Positions 7,459 to 14,891 of a stretch of 33,696 bases of DNA are shown piece after piece (within the stretch, counting starts at the first letter, position 1; the number at the start of each line of letters is the position of its first letter). The translations under genes and the position numbers were made by a program. This stretch comes from Chloroflexota bacterium (GTDB lineage Bacteria > Chloroflexota > Dehalococcoidia > Dehalococcoidales > UBA2162): contig JACPPR010000009.1 in assembly GCA_016190895.1 (NCBI GenBank), positions 1 to 33,696 of the forward strand, read 5' to 3'. The notes beneath the pieces were generated by a model. That model was not told where the DNA came from, did no database searches, and saw only the letters and a program-made list of their open reading frames with translations.

Positions 7459-9123
7459 CTATCCAAACACCGCCCCGGTACTGGCTGAAGATACTTTCTC
7501 AGCGTAACGCTTCAGATAACCCGTTTTTACTCGAGGCTCAAAATCAGGCACTTTCGCCAGACGCTTTGCAATCTCTTTGTCACTTAGCTCGGCATCGAGC
7601 TTGCCATTAGGAATATCTATCTTGATAATATCGCCATCGGCCAGAGCGGCAATGGGCCCCCGGCTGGCCGCCTCGGGAGAAACATGCCCGATAGCCGCAC
7701 CGCGGGTGGCGCCTGAGAATCGACCATCGGTAATCAGAGCGACTTCTTTGTCCATTCCCATACCAGCCAACAGAGAAGTCGGGGTGAGCATTTCCCTCAT
7801 TCCGGGCCCTCCTCTAGGCCCTTCATAACGGATGACGATGACCTCGCCCGGCTTAATGGTGCGGCCGATAATGGCCTGCGTCGCCTCTTCTTCGGAATCA
7901 AAGACCCTGGCGGTTCCCTGGTGCACCATCATTTCAGGAGCCACAGCCCCTCTTTTTACCACCGCCCCATCCGGCGCCAGATTGCCAAAGAGGACAGCCA
8001 GACCGCCGGTCGAGGAATAAGCGTTAGCCTTCGAGCGGATAACTGCGCTGTCATTAACCCGGCTTTGGGCGGCAATCTGAGCTACCGTCTTGCCGGATAC
8101 TGTGTTGGCCTTTGTCTTTAATAAACCGCCCAGCTCTTTCATCACGGCCGGGATGCCGCCGGCTTTGTCCAGGTCTTCGATGTGGTAATCTCCAGCCGGC
8201 CTCAGCTTACAGAGTTGAGGCGTTGCCTGGCTTATCTCATTTACCATCGGCAGCGAGAAATCCACCCCGGCTTCGTGGGCGATTGCCGTCAGGTGCAGCA
8301 CCGAATTGGTACTGCCCCCGAGGGCCATATCGACGGCAAAAGCATTATGCAGCGAATCCTTATTAATGATGCTTCTCGGGCGGACATTAGCTGCCAGCAG
8401 TTCCATGATTTGCTCTCCGGCCTTTTGGGCCAGTTGCCGCCGCCTGATGTCGACCGCCGGAATGGTGCCGTTGCCGGGCAGCCCCATGCCAAGAGCCTCG
8501 GTCAGGCAGTTCATGGTATTGGCGGTGAACATTCCCGAGCAGCTACCGCAACCGGGGCAAGCTATTTGCTCCATGTCTGCTAGTTCCTGCTCCGTCATTT
8601 TGCCGCCGGTTACCTTACCCACAGCCTCGAAAAGAGAACTGAGGTCGATTTTCTCGAACCCATTCTCAGTCGGCAGGTTACCACTTAACATCGGACCGCC
8701 GCTGATAAAGATAGAGGGCAAATTAAGCCTGACGGCCGCCATCAGCATACCAGGAATTATCTTATCGCAGTTCGGAATAAAGACCAGAGCATCGAAGGCA
8801 TGCGCCTCGGCGACTATCTCGGTCGAATCGGCAATCAATTCCCGGCTGGGCAGACTGTATTTCATCCCAGGATGGTTCATAGCGATACCATCACAGACAG
8901 CGATAGTGTTCACCTCGAAAGGCACGCCGCCTTTACTTCGAACACCAGCCTTAACTGCTTCAGCAATCTCATCCAGATGCATGTGGCCGGGCACAATTTC
9001 GCTAAAGCTGTTGACAATGCCGATAAAAGGCTTGTCCATCTCGCCCGGTGTGCAGCCCAGAGCATAAAGCAAAGAGCGGTGCGGAGCGCGTTCTATTCCC
9101 TTCTTGATGGCATCACTTTTCAT
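7459..9123 (-). CDS. ilvD: dihydroxy-acid dehydratase
   Basis: The 554-aa Fe-S enzyme dehydrates the dihydroxy acids made by IlvC to 2-oxoisovalerate and 2-oxo-3-methylvalerate. Conserved family stretches are [13 protein letters not shown] (39-50), [20 protein letters not shown] (77-96), NCDKIIPGM with C119, and a Cys cluster [14 protein letters not shown] (C189, C192, C195) followed by GLPGNGT. Length is typical. The ATG at 9123 has AGGGGA immediately upstream. It is the first large gene of the ilv/leu cluster. The 140 nt before it contain a promoter, a leader peptide rich in Val/Ile/Leu codons and a terminator hairpin, so its expression is probably attenuated in response to branched-chain aminoacyl-tRNA supply. 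Confidence 0.96.
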   Translation of the reverse strand: MKSDAIKKGIERAPHRSLLYALGCTPGEMDKPFIGIVNSFSEIVPGHMHLDEIAEAVKAGVRSKGGVPFEVNTIAVCDGIAMNHPGMKYSLPSRELIADSTEIVAEAHAFDALVFIPNCDKIIPGMLMAAVRLNLPSIFISGGPMLSGNLPTENGFEKIDLSSLFEAVGKVTGGKMTEQELADMEQIACPGCGSCSGMFTANTMNCLTEALGMGLPGNGTIPAVDIRRRQLAQKAGEQIMELLAANVRPRSIINKDSLHNAFAVDMALGGSTNSVLHLTAIAHEAGVDFSLPMVNEISQATPQLCKLRPAGDYHIEDLDKAGGIPAVMKELGGLLKTKANTVSGKTVAQIAAQSRVNDSAVIRSKANAYSSTGGLAVLFGNLAPDGAVVKRGAVAPEMMVHQGTARVFDSEEEATQAIIGRTIKPGEVIVIRYEGPRGGPGMREMLTPTSLLAGMGMDKEVALITDGRFSGATRGAAIGHVSPEAASRGPIAALADGDIIKIDIPNGKLDAELSDKEIAKRLAKVPDFEPRVKTGYLKRYAEKVSSASTGAVFG

Positions 9124-9157
9124 ATTCCCCTGCCTCTCTAATCAACTTTTTGATTAT

Positions 9158-9185
9158 AAAAAAAGGCCGTCTTCTGGAGACGGCC
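9158..9185 (-). terminator. rho-independent attenuator of the ilv/leu operon
   Basis: On the minus strand GGCCGTCT and AGACGGCC form a perfect 8-bp stem around a 5-nt loop, followed by seven T residues (9164-9158). It lies between the leader peptide and ilvD. A competing pairing is visible: CTGGAG (9211-9206), just after the leader stop codon, can pair with CTCCAG (9179-9174) inside the terminator stem and would prevent it from forming. Confidence 0.85.
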
Positions 9186-9216
9186 CCTGCTCTCTCGGAG
9201 ACGACCTCCAGCCCGT

Positions 9217-9261
9217 TTATGTATATGTAACGAGTACCAGAATAATGACGCTATTTTTCAT
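9217..9261 (-). CDS. branched-chain amino acid leader peptide (attenuation)
   Basis: The 14-residue ORF MKNSVIILVLVTYT contains seven consecutive codons for Val, Ile or Leu (GTC ATT ATT CTG GTA CTC GTT). Its stop lies 31 nt before the terminator stem, and it starts about 10 nt after the -10 box of a predicted promoter. This is the layout of ilv/leu leader peptides that sense charged Val-, Ile- and Leu-tRNA by ribosome stalling. No clear ribosome-binding site is present; the transcript would be nearly leaderless here. Assignment rests on codon content and position, not on homology. Confidence 0.8.
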   Translation of the reverse strand: MKNSVIILVLVTYT

Positions 9262-9270
9262 AGTGATGAT

Positions 9271-9300
9271 AGATTAGCACAGTTCTATTTTGATTGTCAA
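9271..9300 (-). promoter_or_regulatory. predicted sigma-70-type promoter of the ilv/leu operon
   Basis: On the minus strand TTGACA (9300-9295) is followed after 18 nt by TAATCT (9276-9271), preceded by an extended -10 TGC. Transcription would start a few nt before the leader-peptide ATG at 9261. The miniature element at 9311-9453 ends just upstream of the -35 box. Confidence 0.7.
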
Positions 9301-9310
9301 ACAGTTAACT

Positions 9311-9453
9311 GAGGTCGTTTAGCAACTCGGTGCCATTCCCCCCCCGTGCCGCGACACGGGGTAAACTTCAGGCGGGGAATCCATAAAGGTCTGAGATTGT
9401 GGATGCTCCGTGCCGCGACACGGGGCCGGAGCATGACATTATCAAACACCCTC
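9311..9453. mobile_element. MITE-like element, copy 1
   Basis: A 143-bp element begins GAGGTCGTTTAGCAA and ends TTATCAAACACCCTC, so its ends form an imperfect inverted repeat. It shares its interior (AAAGGTCTGAGATTGTG, GGCCGGAGCATGACATTAT) with copy 2 at 10614-10748. An extra palindromic module (9342-9368) interrupts its left half. Its right end coincides with the rpiB stop codon. No clear target duplication is seen. Confidence 0.75.
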
Positions 9454-9887
9454 TAGCTTTCCATCGCCTTTATCTTATCGACGCGGGGCTGGTGTCGGCC
9501 GCCTTCGAATTCAGCTGTTAGAAAGGTGTTAACGATTTCAGCCATTTGCGGCAGTGGCTCTTCCCCTCCTAAACAGAGTATATTAGCGTCATTGTGCTGG
9601 CGGGAACGGACAGCACAGAAGGTATCATAGCACTGGGCAGCTCTTATCCCTTTGACCTTATTGGCAGCAATACACATGCCGATACCGGTACCGCATACCA
9701 GAATCCCTCTGTCAAAATCACCACTGGCTACCGCCTCCCCCACTTTCTTAGCGATGTCAGGGTAATCTACGGACTCGGTACTAAAAGTGCCAAAATCCTT
9801 GTAACTATGTCCGGCATCGGTAACCAACTTGATGACAGTCGCTTTAAGATTTACCCCTCTGTGGTCAGCACCAATAGCAATACGCAC
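9453..9887 (-). CDS. rpiB: ribose-5-phosphate isomerase B
   Basis: This 144-aa enzyme interconverts ribose 5-phosphate and ribulose 5-phosphate in the pentose phosphate pathway. RpiB/LacAB family signatures are the N-terminal MRIAIGADHRG, the active-site Cys in CGTGIGM (C65) and SRQHNDANILCLGG with H98. I chose the GTG at 9887: AAGGAGG lies 6 nt upstream and the protein then starts exactly at the family N-terminus, whereas an upstream start at 9989 would overlap tsaC. Its ribosome-binding site is within the last codons of tsaC and the gap between the genes is 1 nt, so the two are translationally coupled. The stop codon abuts the miniature element copy 1. A galactose-6-phosphate isomerase is unlikely without lac-type neighbours. 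Confidence 0.95.
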   Translation of the reverse strand: MRIAIGADHRGVNLKATVIKLVTDAGHSYKDFGTFSTESVDYPDIAKKVGEAVASGDFDRGILVCGTGIGMCIAANKVKGIRAAQCYDTFCAVRSRQHNDANILCLGGEEPLPQMAEIVNTFLTAEFEGGRHQPRVDKIKAMES

Positions 9888-9888
9888 G

Positions 9889-10533
9889 TTAGTCCTCCTT
9901 TTTGACAGTAATCTTACCAAACACCCGTTCGATTTCCACCCGGGATATGGCGCCTTCTCGGAGTATAACCGGCATTTCTCCGGTAACATTGACTATGGTG
10001 GATTCTTTGCCGCCGGGGCACCGTCCACCGTCGATAATAAAATCTATTTTATCACCTAGCTGAAAGTAGACTTCATCAGCCGTTAGCGGACTTGGCTGCC
10101 CGCTGAGATTAGCGCTGGTGCCGACAACCGGCGTGCCCAAACCTATAATCAGCGCAAGGGGAACAGGATGCGCCGGAATGCGGACGGCCACTGTTTTCCC
10201 TCCGGCAGTAACAATACCGGGAACTTTAGGCGAAGCTGGCAAAACCAGAGTCAGGGCGCCGGGGAGAAACTTGTTGATGAGAAGCCTGGCGGCCGGCGGC
10301 ACCGATTCGGCCAATTCGGTTATCTGGGCAACATCAGATACAAGCAGCGGCAGTGGCATATCCAAAGGGCGCTCCTTTACAGCATAAATGCGTTCGATTG
10401 CGCGGGGGTGACCGATACCGGCGCCCAGACCGTAAACAGTATCGGTGGGGTAAGCGATTACCCCGCCCCGTCTGAGAATGGAAATTCCCTTTTCAACCTG
10501 TTCCTGAATATCTAAAGAGAGCTTGCTTACCAT
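9889..10533 (-). CDS. tsaC: L-threonylcarbamoyladenylate synthase (TsaC/Sua5/YwlC family)
   Basis: The 214-aa protein makes threonylcarbamoyl-AMP from threonine, bicarbonate and ATP, the first step of t6A37 tRNA modification. YrdC-fold signatures are PTDTVYGLGA (29-38), the KERP motif (53-56), SANLSGQPS (from 140) and KESTIV near the C-terminus. It lacks the extra C-terminal domain of full-length Sua5, so it is of the shorter TsaC/YwlC type. The start ATG has only a weak ribosome-binding site. A strong promoter lies 40-70 nt upstream. rpiB follows directly; a ywlC-rpiB pairing occurs in Firmicutes and other Gram-positives as well. Confidence 0.93.
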   Translation of the reverse strand: MVSKLSLDIQEQVEKGISILRRGGVIAYPTDTVYGLGAGIGHPRAIERIYAVKERPLDMPLPLLVSDVAQITELAESVPPAARLLINKFLPGALTLVLPASPKVPGIVTAGGKTVAVRIPAHPVPLALIIGLGTPVVGTSANLSGQPSPLTADEVYFQLGDKIDFIIDGGRCPGGKESTIVNVTGEMPVILREGAISRVEIERVFGKITVKKED

Positions 10534-10573
10534 CTGTTACTTATTTCTACTGATGCTATTTATGTCCGCTAAC

Positions 10574-10602
10574 AGTATAACACAATGGGTAATAGCTGCC
10601 AA
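10574..10602 (-). promoter_or_regulatory. predicted promoter for tsaC-rpiB
   Basis: On the minus strand TTGGCA (10602-10597), a 17-nt spacer and TATACT (10579-10574) preceded by an extended TGT. Each box matches the sigma-70 consensus in 5 of 6 positions. It lies between the miniature element copy 2 and the tsaC start. Confidence 0.75.
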
Positions 10603-10613
10603 AGGTATTCTCC

Positions 10614-10748
10614 GAGGTCGTTTAGCAATTCCGTGTTATTCCCCGCTTCAGGCGGGAAATCCACAAAGGTCTGAGATTGTGTATGCTCCGGCCAAGTTTA
10701 CCCCGTGCCGCGACACGGGGCCGGAGCATGACATTATTAAACACACTC
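10614..10748. mobile_element. MITE-like element, copy 2, with 6-bp target duplication
   Basis: A 135-bp element with ends GAGGTCGTTTAGCAATTCC and ATTATTAAACACACTC, flanked on both sides by the exact direct repeat TTCTCC (10608-10613 and 10749-10754). This is strong evidence of insertion. A palindromic module (10694-10720) is nested between the arms ATGCTCCGG and CCGGAGCAT. Together with the tsaC and guaA promoters it fills the divergent tsaC-guaA region; nothing else is seen there apart from an AG-rich stretch at 10755-10815. Confidence 0.8.
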
Positions 10749-10872
10749 TTCTCCTAGCAAGGAGAGCTTAAGAGGCCAAAATCTCTCTCAATCTCTGTTT
10801 ATGAAAGAGAGAAATACCTCTCGGATTTACTGGCCATTTCACTAAAAAACTAGTGAGACTTTGCTTAATTGG

Positions 10873-10881
10873 TGCTATAAT
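10873..10881 (+). promoter_or_regulatory. predicted extended -10 promoter for guaA
   Basis: TGCTATAAT is a perfect -10 box with the extended TGn motif, 30 nt before the annotated guaA start. The -35 region is poor (GTGAGA at the 17-nt spacing). Confidence 0.55.
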
Positions 10882-10910
10882 AAGACATCAAAAAAGTTAG
10901 AAAGAATTGT

Positions 10911-12605
10911 ATGACTGAAGAACAATCACAACCTAAGATTAATCCCGAAGCGGAGCCTGTTCGCGTCAAAACCACCGGCGATATCGAGGTTTCCACGTAT
11001 CTTGAGATAGCCAAAGAAATGGCAGGTGAGAAACCAGTCGTAACTAAAGAGGCTGCGGCACCTCCGGAACGCGAATCTATCGTTGTCATCGATTTTGGGT
11101 CTCAATATAGCCTTCTGATAGCCCGCCGCATTCGTGAAAGCCACGTATACTGTGAGATGGTCTCATATGACACACCCTGGGAGAAGATTGCCCCACTCAA
11201 CCCTAAGGGGTTTGTTCTTTCAGGCGGGCCTGCCAGTGTCTATCAGCCGAACGCTCCTCTCGCGCCTGCCTGGGTTTACGAGAAGCATCTGCCTGTGCTT
11301 GGTATTTGCTATGGGATGCAGGCTGTTACCAAACAACTGGGTGGAAAGGTCGCCCCCGGCGAAAGGCAGGAATACGGCCATGCTGTGCTCCATATCAGTG
11401 ACCGTGAATCGCCCCTGCTCGCTGGACTGGATGATGCTCCGACTGTCTGGATGAGCCACGGAGATAGAATTGAGGAAATGCCGGCCGGTTTCAAAGCGTT
11501 AGCTTATACGGAGAATTCGCCGGTCGCGATAATGGGCAGTTGGGATAATATATACGGCATCCAGTTCCATCCGGAGGTCGCCCACACTCCACAGGGCAAG
11601 GCAATCCTCAAAAACTTTGTCTACAACATCTGCGGCTGCCAGGGTAATTGGACAGTGGGCAACTTCATTAACGAAAGCATAGCCAGAACGGGGAAGCTGG
11701 TAGGCGATGGCAAAGTAATTAACGCTCTCTCCGGAGGCGTGGATTCGGCGGTGGTCGCCACGCTTATTCATAGGGCTATCGGCGACCAGCTTGTCTGCAT
11801 TTATGTCGACCACGGTTTGCACCGCCGTGAGGAAGTGGAAAGAACTACCAAAGTATTCAAGGAAAACCTCGGTATGCAGATTATCTATGTCGATGCTGCG
11901 GAAAGATTCCTCACGCGCTTGAAGGGAGTCATCGACCCCGAGGTAAAACGTAAGATTATCGGCGAGGAATTTATCGAGGTCTTCGAAGAAGAGGCCAACA
12001 AGATAGGCAAAGTGGATTTCCTTGCCCAGGGCACTCTTTACCCCGATGTCATCGAAAGCGCCGCCTCGGGCAGCACTGCCTCGGCCAAGATAAAAACCCA
12101 TCATAATGTCGGCGGGCTGCCGGCTGAGATGAGGCTTCAGCTTATCGAGCCGCTACGCTACCTATTCAAAGATGAGGTGCGCCAGGTCGGGCTAGAGCTA
12201 GGTATGCCGGAAGAGATGGTCTGGCGGCAGCCTTTCCCCGGACCAGGACTCGCCATCCGCATCATCGGCGAGGTCACCAAAGAGAAGCTGGAGATACTGC
12301 GCTCGGCGGATTTCATCGTCATGAATGAAATCAAGAAGGCAAATCTCTACCGGCAACTCTGGCAGACCTTCGCTGTGCTGACCGATGTCAAAAGCGTGGG
12401 CGTGATGGGCGATTATCGCACTTACGGTTACCTGTGTGCTCTGCGCGCCGTGACCAGTGAGGACGCGATGACCGCCGATTGGGCGCGCCTGCCCTACGAC
12501 CTGCTCGCCCGCATCTCCAACCGCGTCGTTAATGAAGTCCCCGGCATCAACCGCGTCGTCTATGACATCACCTCCAAACCCCCTTCTACGATCGAATGGG
12601 AGTAG
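10911..12605 (+). CDS. guaA: GMP synthase (glutamine-hydrolysing)
   Basis: This 564-aa protein converts XMP to GMP using ATP and glutamine. The class I amidotransferase domain has the triad Cys in LGICYGMQ (C133) and GIQFHPE (H220, E222). The ATP-pyrophosphatase domain has the PP-loop LSGGVDS (273-279). The C-terminal dimerisation domain includes [12 protein letters not shown] and ends with [10 protein letters not shown], the usual family terminus. Most family members are about 510-525 aa; here some 50 residues precede the amidotransferase start ([10 protein letters not shown] at 58). The upstream ATG has a weak ribosome-binding site, and an internal ATG (11022) could be the true start. It is the first gene of a plus-strand run leading into purD, purE and purB. 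Confidence 0.95.
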   Translation: MTEEQSQPKINPEAEPVRVKTTGDIEVSTYLEIAKEMAGEKPVVTKEAAAPPERESIVVIDFGSQYSLLIARRIRESHVYCEMVSYDTPWEKIAPLNPKGFVLSGGPASVYQPNAPLAPAWVYEKHLPVLGICYGMQAVTKQLGGKVAPGERQEYGHAVLHISDRESPLLAGLDDAPTVWMSHGDRIEEMPAGFKALAYTENSPVAIMGSWDNIYGIQFHPEVAHTPQGKAILKNFVYNICGCQGNWTVGNFINESIARTGKLVGDGKVINALSGGVDSAVVATLIHRAIGDQLVCIYVDHGLHRREEVERTTKVFKENLGMQIIYVDAAERFLTRLKGVIDPEVKRKIIGEEFIEVFEEEANKIGKVDFLAQGTLYPDVIESAASGSTASAKIKTHHNVGGLPAEMRLQLIEPLRYLFKDEVRQVGLELGMPEEMVWRQPFPGPGLAIRIIGEVTKEKLEILRSADFIVMNEIKKANLYRQLWQTFAVLTDVKSVGVMGDYRTYGYLCALRAVTSEDAMTADWARLPYDLLARISNRVVNEVPGINRVVYDITSKPPSTIEWE

Positions 12606-12625
12606 GTAATTAAATCAAGGAAAAA

Positions 12626-12802
12626 GTGAGCACTTTTATCTACTGGCGAGGACAGAGATTTACAACTGGGAAACCCGGGAAATGTCCCGTTTGCGGCCAT
12701 AGAACTGTATGTTGGGAACATCACTACATGGTCGCAGGATATGCTGAATTTCTGAAACGTATTCGAGCGGAGTTGAGTTTAGACCCCGTTACAGACAAAT
12801 AG
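12626..12802 (+). CDS. small protein with CPVCG motif (58 aa), unknown function
   Basis: The ORF begins with GTG, 5 nt after AAGGA, and encodes MSTFIYWRGQRF...KCPVCGHRTVCWEHHYMV. The CxxC plus a nearby C and two His could bind zinc, as in short zinc-ribbon or HNH-like proteins. It ends with a basic-acidic tail (FLKRIRAELSLDPVTDK). I do not recognise a family. It lies 21 nt after guaA on the same strand and just before a palindromic repeat. It is shorter than common gene-calling cutoffs; the good ribosome-binding site and the Cys pattern support it, but it could be a remnant. Confidence 0.5.
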   Translation: MSTFIYWRGQRFTTGKPGKCPVCGHRTVCWEHHYMVAGYAEFLKRIRAELSLDPVTDK

Positions 12803-12837
12803 GTCTTGTATGCTTATCTGAGGGCCATCCTTCCGAT

Positions 12838-12918
12838 GTCATTGCGAGACCATTCCGCCGCAGCGGAAGGCGAAGCAATCCGTGTGGCAGGGAGGAGAAC
12901 TAACTCTCTCGCAATAAC
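12838..12918. repeat. REPIN-like repeat flanking the GIY-YIG gene (left)
   Basis: The repeat starts GTCATTGCGAGACCATTCC, contains GGCGAAGCAATC and closes with TCTCGCAATAAC. Its first 43 bp are an inverted copy of the repeat at 13245-13291. It directly precedes the GIY-YIG start at 12934. With the 58-aa ORF it accounts for the 328-nt guaA to GIY-YIG gap. Confidence 0.85.
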
Positions 12919-12933
12919 AGATGGCGGGATATT

Positions 12934-13227
12934 GTGAGAACACAAAGACAGTATTACGTCTATATCATGACCAACCACAAGAACTCGGTACTGTACACAG
13001 GTGTTACCAATGACTTGCAAAGAAGAGTTTACGAGCACAAGAACAAGCTGCTAGAAGGTTTCACAAAGAGATACAACTTGAACAGGCTTGTATATTTTGA
13101 GTGTGGCGAGGATATTGGCGGTGCTATCTCTAGAGAGAAACAAATCAAAGGTAGTTCAAGGCAGGACAAGATTAACTTGATTGAGTCTATGAATAGGGAC
13201 TGGCATGACTTGTCCAATGAGTTATGA
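12934..13227 (+). CDS. GIY-YIG domain nuclease (COG2827-like)
   Basis: The 97-aa single-domain protein has the GIY-YIG pattern as YYVYIM (7-12) and LYTG (20-23), a conserved Arg/His segment NDLQRRVYEHK (26-36), GFTKRYN (42-48) and a probable catalytic Glu in SREKQIK (E68). These are the expected positions for a divalent-metal DNA nuclease. Stand-alone members of this family have no established general role; homologous proteins range from repair to mobile nucleases. Start is GTG at 12934 with no strong ribosome-binding site. The gene lies precisely between two oppositely oriented GTCATTGCGAG repeats. The repeats suggest a mobile cassette; whether the protein acts on them is inference. Confidence 0.88.
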   Translation: MRTQRQYYVYIMTNHKNSVLYTGVTNDLQRRVYEHKNKLLEGFTKRYNLNRLVYFECGEDIGGAISREKQIKGSSRQDKINLIESMNRDWHDLSNEL

Positions 13228-13244
13228 GAGCACCACCCGGCCCA

Positions 13245-13291
13245 GATTGCTTCGCCTCCTTCCCTGCGGGGAAGGATGGTCTCGCAATGAC
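13245..13291. repeat. REPIN-like repeat flanking the GIY-YIG gene (right)
   Basis: GATTGCTTCGCC...CTCGCAATGAC with an inner CTTCCCTGCGGGGAAG hairpin. It is the inverted counterpart of 12838-12880 and nearly identical to the right half of 671-750. A degenerate left end may start at the GIY-YIG stop codon (GTTATGAGAG, 13221-13230). Confidence 0.85.
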
Positions 13292-13359
13292 AAGCCGAGG
13301 GCAACTTCCTCCTGACAGCGATGCTAAAGCGATAGCGGAAGTGGTAGGACAAGATTAGA

Positions 13360-13629
13360 ATGCCGAGGAGCAAGAAACTGGATAACCCTCTCATCCATGT
13401 GGCAACCGCGCCAAACGAGCCGATTGCCTTGATGTGGGCGGAAATACTGGAAAACGAGGGCATTCGCTGTATGGTAAAACGGACAGACCCCATTGGTCTG
13501 GTGTACCTGCAGTCCACACTTCTTCCTTGCGAAATCCACGTGCTGGCATCGCAGGCGGAAAAGGCAAAGGAAATCCTGACCTCGCCAGTAGTCGAGGAAT
13601 CTGATGATACCGGAGGTCACCAACTCTGA
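13360..13629 (+). CDS. DUF2007 domain protein (putative signal-transducing protein family)
   Basis: This 89-aa protein reads VATAPNEPIALMWAEILENEGIRCMVKR and EIHVLASQAEKAKEILT, the two halves of the DUF2007 ferredoxin-like fold. Pfam describes the family as putative signal-transducing, without a defined ligand; no function is assigned here. The ATG at 13360 has only a weak AGGA upstream. Its last codons contain GGAGGT, which serves as ribosome-binding site for purD, and its TGA stop overlaps the purD start (CTGA), so the two are translationally coupled. Confidence 0.75.
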   Translation: MPRSKKLDNPLIHVATAPNEPIALMWAEILENEGIRCMVKRTDPIGLVYLQSTLLPCEIHVLASQAEKAKEILTSPVVEESDDTGGHQL

Positions 13630-14891
13630 AAATACTCGTTGTCGGGGGCGGGGCGAGGGAGCATACGATAACGTGGAAGCTCGCCCAAAGCCATAAAGCT
13701 GAACGGATTTACGTGGCGCCGGGAAATGCCGGCACCGCCCATATTGCTCAAAACCTGGATATTAAAGACACCGATTTGCTCGCTCTGACCGAGTCAGCAA
13801 AACAAAAGCGGGTTGACCTTGTGGTCGTCGGCCCTGAGGCGCCGTTGGCGGCGGGCATCGTTGACCGGTTTCAAGCCGCCGGTATCCCCATTTTCGGACC
13901 AAACAAAGCAGCCGCCCGTATCGAATCCAGCAAGACTTTTTCCGAAGCCCTGCTGCTCAAGTATGGCATCCCCTGCGCCAGGGGCGCCGCTTTTTCCGGT
14001 TATCAAGCCGCCGTAGATTATGTCAAACAACAGCGCTTTCCCGTCTGGATTAAGGCGGACGGCTTGGCCGCCGGCAAGGGGGCGATTATCGCCGACACCC
14101 TCCCCGACGCCATCGAAATTCTCTCCGGTCTTATGGAGAAGAAAACACTTGGGGCCTCCGGTGAAAAAGTGGTTATCCAGGAAAATCTGGCCGGGCGCGA
14201 GATGAGCGCCTTCGCCATTACCGATGGTAAGACAGTCGTGCCCCTGACATCCGCTTGCGACTACAAGCGGGTTTACGATGGCGACCAGGGCCCCAATACC
14301 GGCGGGATGGGCAGCTACAGCCCGCCTGAATTCGCCACTCCGCAACTTGAAAAGACCGTGCTGGAGAAAAGTATGATGCCGGCGGTGCGGGCGATGGCTC
14401 AAGAAGGCTCACCCTATCAAGGCATTCTTTACGGCGGGCTTTTCATTACCAAAGAAGGACCAAAGGTAATCGAATTTAATGCCCGCCTCGGCGACCCTGA
14501 AACCCAGGTTATTCTGCCCCGCCTCAAGACAGACCTGCTTGAAATCATAATGGCGGTCATTAACGGTAAGCTCAATCAGTTAAAGATAGAAATCAGCAAT
14601 GAGGCTTGTGTCGGTGTAGTGATGGCTCCCGGCGGCTACCCGGTCAGCTACAAAACGGGCTTCCCCATCAGCGGGCTGGGCGATTTGGATAAGGATATTA
14701 TGGTGTTTCACGCCGGCACGAAGTTAGGCACTGATAATCAGGTCTTGACCAGCGGAGGACGGACTTTGACTGTAGCGGCCAAAGGCAAAACTCTTGCCCA
14801 AGCCAGAGAAAAGGTATATGCTAATATCTCACGTATTAAGTTTGAAGGATGCCACTATAGGAAAGATATCGCTTTGATAAAATCCAAATGA
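13626..14891 (+). CDS. purD: phosphoribosylamine-glycine ligase (GAR synthetase), apparent CTG start
   Basis: The ATP-grasp enzyme joins phosphoribosylamine and glycine in step two of purine synthesis. Read from CTG at 13626 it is 421 aa, the family's usual length. It then begins (M)KILVVGGGAREHTITWKLAQ with the conserved GGGAREH, followed by VVGPEAPLAAG, KADGLAAGKGA, GPNTGGMGSYSP and EFNARLGDPETQ. GGAGGT lies 8 nt before the CTG. The next conventional in-frame start is a GTG at 13713; it would delete 29 residues including GGGAREH, so it is unlikely. The CTG overlaps the DUF2007 stop by 4 nt, in the same geometry as a usual ATGA overlap. purE follows 123 nt downstream. Confidence 0.93.
   Translation: MKILVVGGGAREHTITWKLAQSHKAERIYVAPGNAGTAHIAQNLDIKDTDLLALTESAKQKRVDLVVVGPEAPLAAGIVDRFQAAGIPIFGPNKAAARIESSKTFSEALLLKYGIPCARGAAFSGYQAAVDYVKQQRFPVWIKADGLAAGKGAIIADTLPDAIEILSGLMEKKTLGASGEKVVIQENLAGREMSAFAITDGKTVVPLTSACDYKRVYDGDQGPNTGGMGSYSPPEFATPQLEKTVLEKSMMPAVRAMAQEGSPYQGILYGGLFITKEGPKVIEFNARLGDPETQVILPRLKTDLLEIIMAVINGKLNQLKIEISNEACVGVVMAPGGYPVSYKTGFPISGLGDLDKDIMVFHAGTKLGTDNQVLTSGGRTLTVAAKGKTLAQAREKVYANISRIKFEGCHYRKDIALIKSK

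Noticed and set aside
9120-9300. T-box riboswitch upstream of ilvD
   Set aside because: The conserved T-box core (GGTGG-type antiterminator bulge) and specifier stem are not present; the leader-peptide model explains the region better.
9888-9989. Upstream start for rpiB giving 178 residues
   Set aside because: The extra 34 residues overlap tsaC and are not family-like; GTG 9887 with AAGGAGG fits.
11499-12104. A 201-codon minus-strand ORF
   Set aside because: Antisense to guaA; no recognisable domain.
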